Part shown: piece after piece, positions 62,538 through 64,000 of the stretch
Numbering within the stretch: position 1 is the first letter of the stretch
How the letters are laid out: each line of letters opens with the position of its first letter
Assembly (NCBI GenBank): GCA_002359735.1
Contig: DENS01000003.1
Coordinates: 7,307-71,306 of the forward strand
Reading direction: 5' to 3'
DNA: 64,000 nt
From: Micavibrio sp. UBA2638
GTDB lineage: Bacteria > Pseudomonadota > Alphaproteobacteria > Micavibrionales > Micavibrionaceae
Notes under the pieces: generated by a model
What the model was told of the DNA's origin: nothing
Databases searched by the model: none
Seen by the model: the letters and a program-made list of their open reading frames with translations, nothing else
Made by a program: the position numbers and the translations under genes

Positions 62538-63209
62538 CTACCCCTGCGCGACCACGCTTCCGCCATAGAAATACCACCCCAGACCGATAAAGAACAAAAA
62601 GTCACCATATAGGCCGTGTTCTATTGTCACCATGGCCAGTGATTTTGTCTTTAAATACGTTAAGGCAAAAATAATACCGCCCAATAAACTTAAAGTCGGC
62701 GCAACCGGATTCAAATACAGGCAATGCGCATAGGCAAAGGTGATGGCACTGGCCGCCACCATGACATATCCCTCCCCAAAAAACGGTTTATACCGTTCAA
62801 AGAAAAACGAACAAAAGATAAATTCCTGCGGCAAGGCCGAAACAATGGGATATAAGAACAACAAGATAATCACAAAACCGCCGCGATCCATCACCATGGC
62901 CAATATGCGGTCCGCATCATAGAAATATAAAAACACCGTCATCCCGATACAGGCCAGAACCCAGCGCGCCAAAACCGGCCGCATCGTACTCCAGCGCACC
63001 GATTTCCATTTCCAGATATCTTTCAAATGATCATGATAAACCAGCCGTAAAATGACATAACCGTAAAGTGTCGCCGCCCAAAGGAAGGCAAACATATACG
63101 GCGCGGACGCGGTGACGATAATATATCCGGGCGTTAAGATACACAGACATAAAAATTCAACGGCCAAAAAACCCCTGGATTTTAAAAAATATTCTAATTT
63201 AGCGTGCAT
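62538..63209 (-). CDS. CPBP-like intramembrane protease, degenerate motifs
   Basis: 223 residues from ATG 63209 (GGAGAG just upstream). In-frame ATGs at 63260 and 63350 would add 17 or 47 residues. Six to eight membrane helices. The CPBP/Abi motif 1, normally EExxxR, reads QEFIFC in SALPQEFIFCSFFFER. Motif 2 FAYAHCLY keeps its His. Motif 3 is EHGLYGDFLF. With Gln for Glu and Cys for Arg it may be an inactive relative. Its coding sequence is otherwise intact. Divergent from pdxS. Confidence 0.7.
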   Translation of the reverse strand: MHAKLEYFLKSRGFLAVEFLCLCILTPGYIIVTASAPYMFAFLWAATLYGYVILRLVYHDHLKDIWKWKSVRWSTMRPVLARWVLACIGMTVFLYFYDADRILAMVMDRGGFVIILLFLYPIVSALPQEFIFCSFFFERYKPFFGEGYVMVAASAITFAYAHCLYLNPVAPTLSLLGGIIFALTYLKTKSLAMVTIEHGLYGDFLFFIGLGWYFYGGSVVAQG

Positions 63210-63335
63210 GGACTCTCCAAGAAGCGGTGCAACATGAAAAATAGCCGTAAAGTCGGCCATATATATTGTTTTTCCAATATAACTATGTATATATATCGCA
63301 AACAAAAACCAGTGAATAAAGAAAGTTTTATATCC

Positions 63336-64000
63336 ATGGGACGAGATCAAGATTCAAATAAGGTCATCAATATCAAAACCGGCCTGGCAGAAATGTTAAA
63401 AGGCGGTGTGATTATGGACGTCGTAACCGCGGAACAAGCCAAAGTCGCCGAGCAGGCCGGTGCGGTTGCCGTTATGGCGCTGGAGCGCGTGCCATCGGAT
63501 ATTCGAAAGGCCGGCGGCGTGGCCCGTATGAGCCCCCCTGAATTGATCGAAGAGATTATGAAGGTTTCATCCATCCCTGTTATGGCGAAATGCCGTATCG
63601 GCCATTTTGCCGAGGCCCAGCTATTGCAACAAATAGGCGTTGATTACATTGATGAATCCGAAGTTTTGACCCCTGCAGATGAAGAATACCACATTAATAA
63701 ACATGACTTTAAAGTGCCGTTTGTCTGTGGTGCCAAAAATTTAGGCGAAGCCCTGCGCCGCATCGGTGAAGGGGCCGCCCTGATGCGCACAAAAGGCGAA
63801 CCGGGCACCGGCAACATTGTCGAGGCCGTCCGTCACATGCGCATGATCAACGCGCAAATCCGCAAGGTCGTGAACATGGATGAATCAGAACTAATGACCG
63901 AAGCCCGTGATATGGGCGCCCCGTTCGAACTGCTGAAAATGGTGCGCGAACTGGGTAAACTGCCTGTGCCGAATTTTGCGGCAGGCGGCATAGCCACACC
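63336..64000 (+). CDS. pdxS: Pyridoxal 5'-phosphate synthase, lyase subunit (partial, runs off window)
   Basis: The first 221 residues of a TIM-barrel PdxS (about 294 in full). Landmarks: GLAEMLKGGVIMDVV near 16-30 (Asp near 28), the first catalytic Lys in VMAKCRIGHFAEAQ near 85, the second in FVCGAKNLGEALRR near 133, MRTKGEPGTGNIVEA near 150 and LPVPNFAAGGIATP at the edge. It makes PLP from ribose 5-phosphate, glyceraldehyde 3-phosphate and ammonia delivered by PdxT, whose gene would be expected just beyond the window. GTG at 63312 is an alternative start. Most alphaproteobacteria use the PdxA/PdxJ route instead. Confidence 0.95.
   Translation, partial: MGRDQDSNKVINIKTGLAEMLKGGVIMDVVTAEQAKVAEQAGAVAVMALERVPSDIRKAGGVARMSPPELIEEIMKVSSIPVMAKCRIGHFAEAQLLQQIGVDYIDESEVLTPADEEYHINKHDFKVPFVCGAKNLGEALRRIGEGAALMRTKGEPGTGNIVEAVRHMRMINAQIRKVVNMDESELMTEARDMGAPFELLKMVRELGKLPVPNFAAGGIAT

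Noticed and set aside
1..64000. CRISPR arrays, insertion sequences, integrases or prophage structural genes
   Set aside because: Searched for by eye on both strands. No regularly spaced repeats, transposase motifs or phage genes were seen.

Overview
The window is ordinary bacterial chromosome of moderate G+C content. The gene content points to an alphaproteobacterium, probably marine or halotolerant, though I cannot name the genus. The clues are a sitABCD-mntR manganese operon, a complete hut histidine-degradation set, an ectoine synthase, a BKACE-family enzyme, a TIGR03032-family protein and a chemoreceptor. A pdxS gene runs off the right edge, which is uncommon for this class.

Layout. 1-2.8 kb: the 3' half of tRNA-Trp, then a visibly AT-rich accessory block with a soluble protein/four-helix membrane protein pair resembling phage lambda RexA/RexB, a small membrane protein and a 5'-truncated gene. 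2.9-9.6 kb: small hypothetical genes, a GFA/CENP-V protein, a chemoreceptor split by one in-frame TAG, a HELGH metalloprotease-like protein and a SulP permease. 9.7-13.7 kb: sitABCD-mntR behind a clear MntR-type palindrome. 13.8-18.7 kb: a minus-strand polyol/sugar operon (PfkB kinase, two tandem mannitol-dehydrogenase paralogs, HAD phosphatase). 19-23.8 kb: a lipase-like hydrolase, a lipoprotein, a low-complexity secreted protein and a repeat-containing membrane protein.

23.8-37.7 kb is the most interesting part. A six-gene minus-strand operon encodes a 941-residue FG-GAP beta-propeller/cadherin-like surface protein with an N-terminal LEPR-XLL-like motif, a TolC-like lipoprotein, a periplasmic adaptor, a GAF-like/HlyD membrane protein, a PqqD-like/M50 protease/HlyD membrane fusion and a TIGR03032 protein with an extra C-terminal domain. 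It looks like a dedicated export machine that has no ABC ATPase in the operon. Divergent from it stand three tandem paralogs of Sec-exported, cysteine-containing, lectin-like proteins.

37.9-45.3 kb: M20 amidohydrolase, Lrp/AsnC regulator, semialdehyde dehydrogenase, class III aminotransferase and an orphan ectC with its metal-binding residues intact, followed by a sigma-54 response regulator. The set resembles the doe ectoine-catabolism genes but lacks the usual hydrolase and the ectA/ectB genes. 45.4-53.2 kb: SDR/SMP-30/HAD and SDR/BKACE operons, a gamma-carbonic anhydrase, a GNAT-like protein and a second M20 amidohydrolase. 53.2-56.2 kb: a flavoprotein and a DCC/unknown/HTTM operon. 56.2-61.7 kb: hutG facing hutI-hutH-hutU. 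61.9-64 kb: small genes, a degenerate CPBP protein and partial pdxS.

Starts were chosen from ribosome-binding sites where these were clear, and several are GTG or TTG. All family names come from reading the translated sequences. No database search was run.
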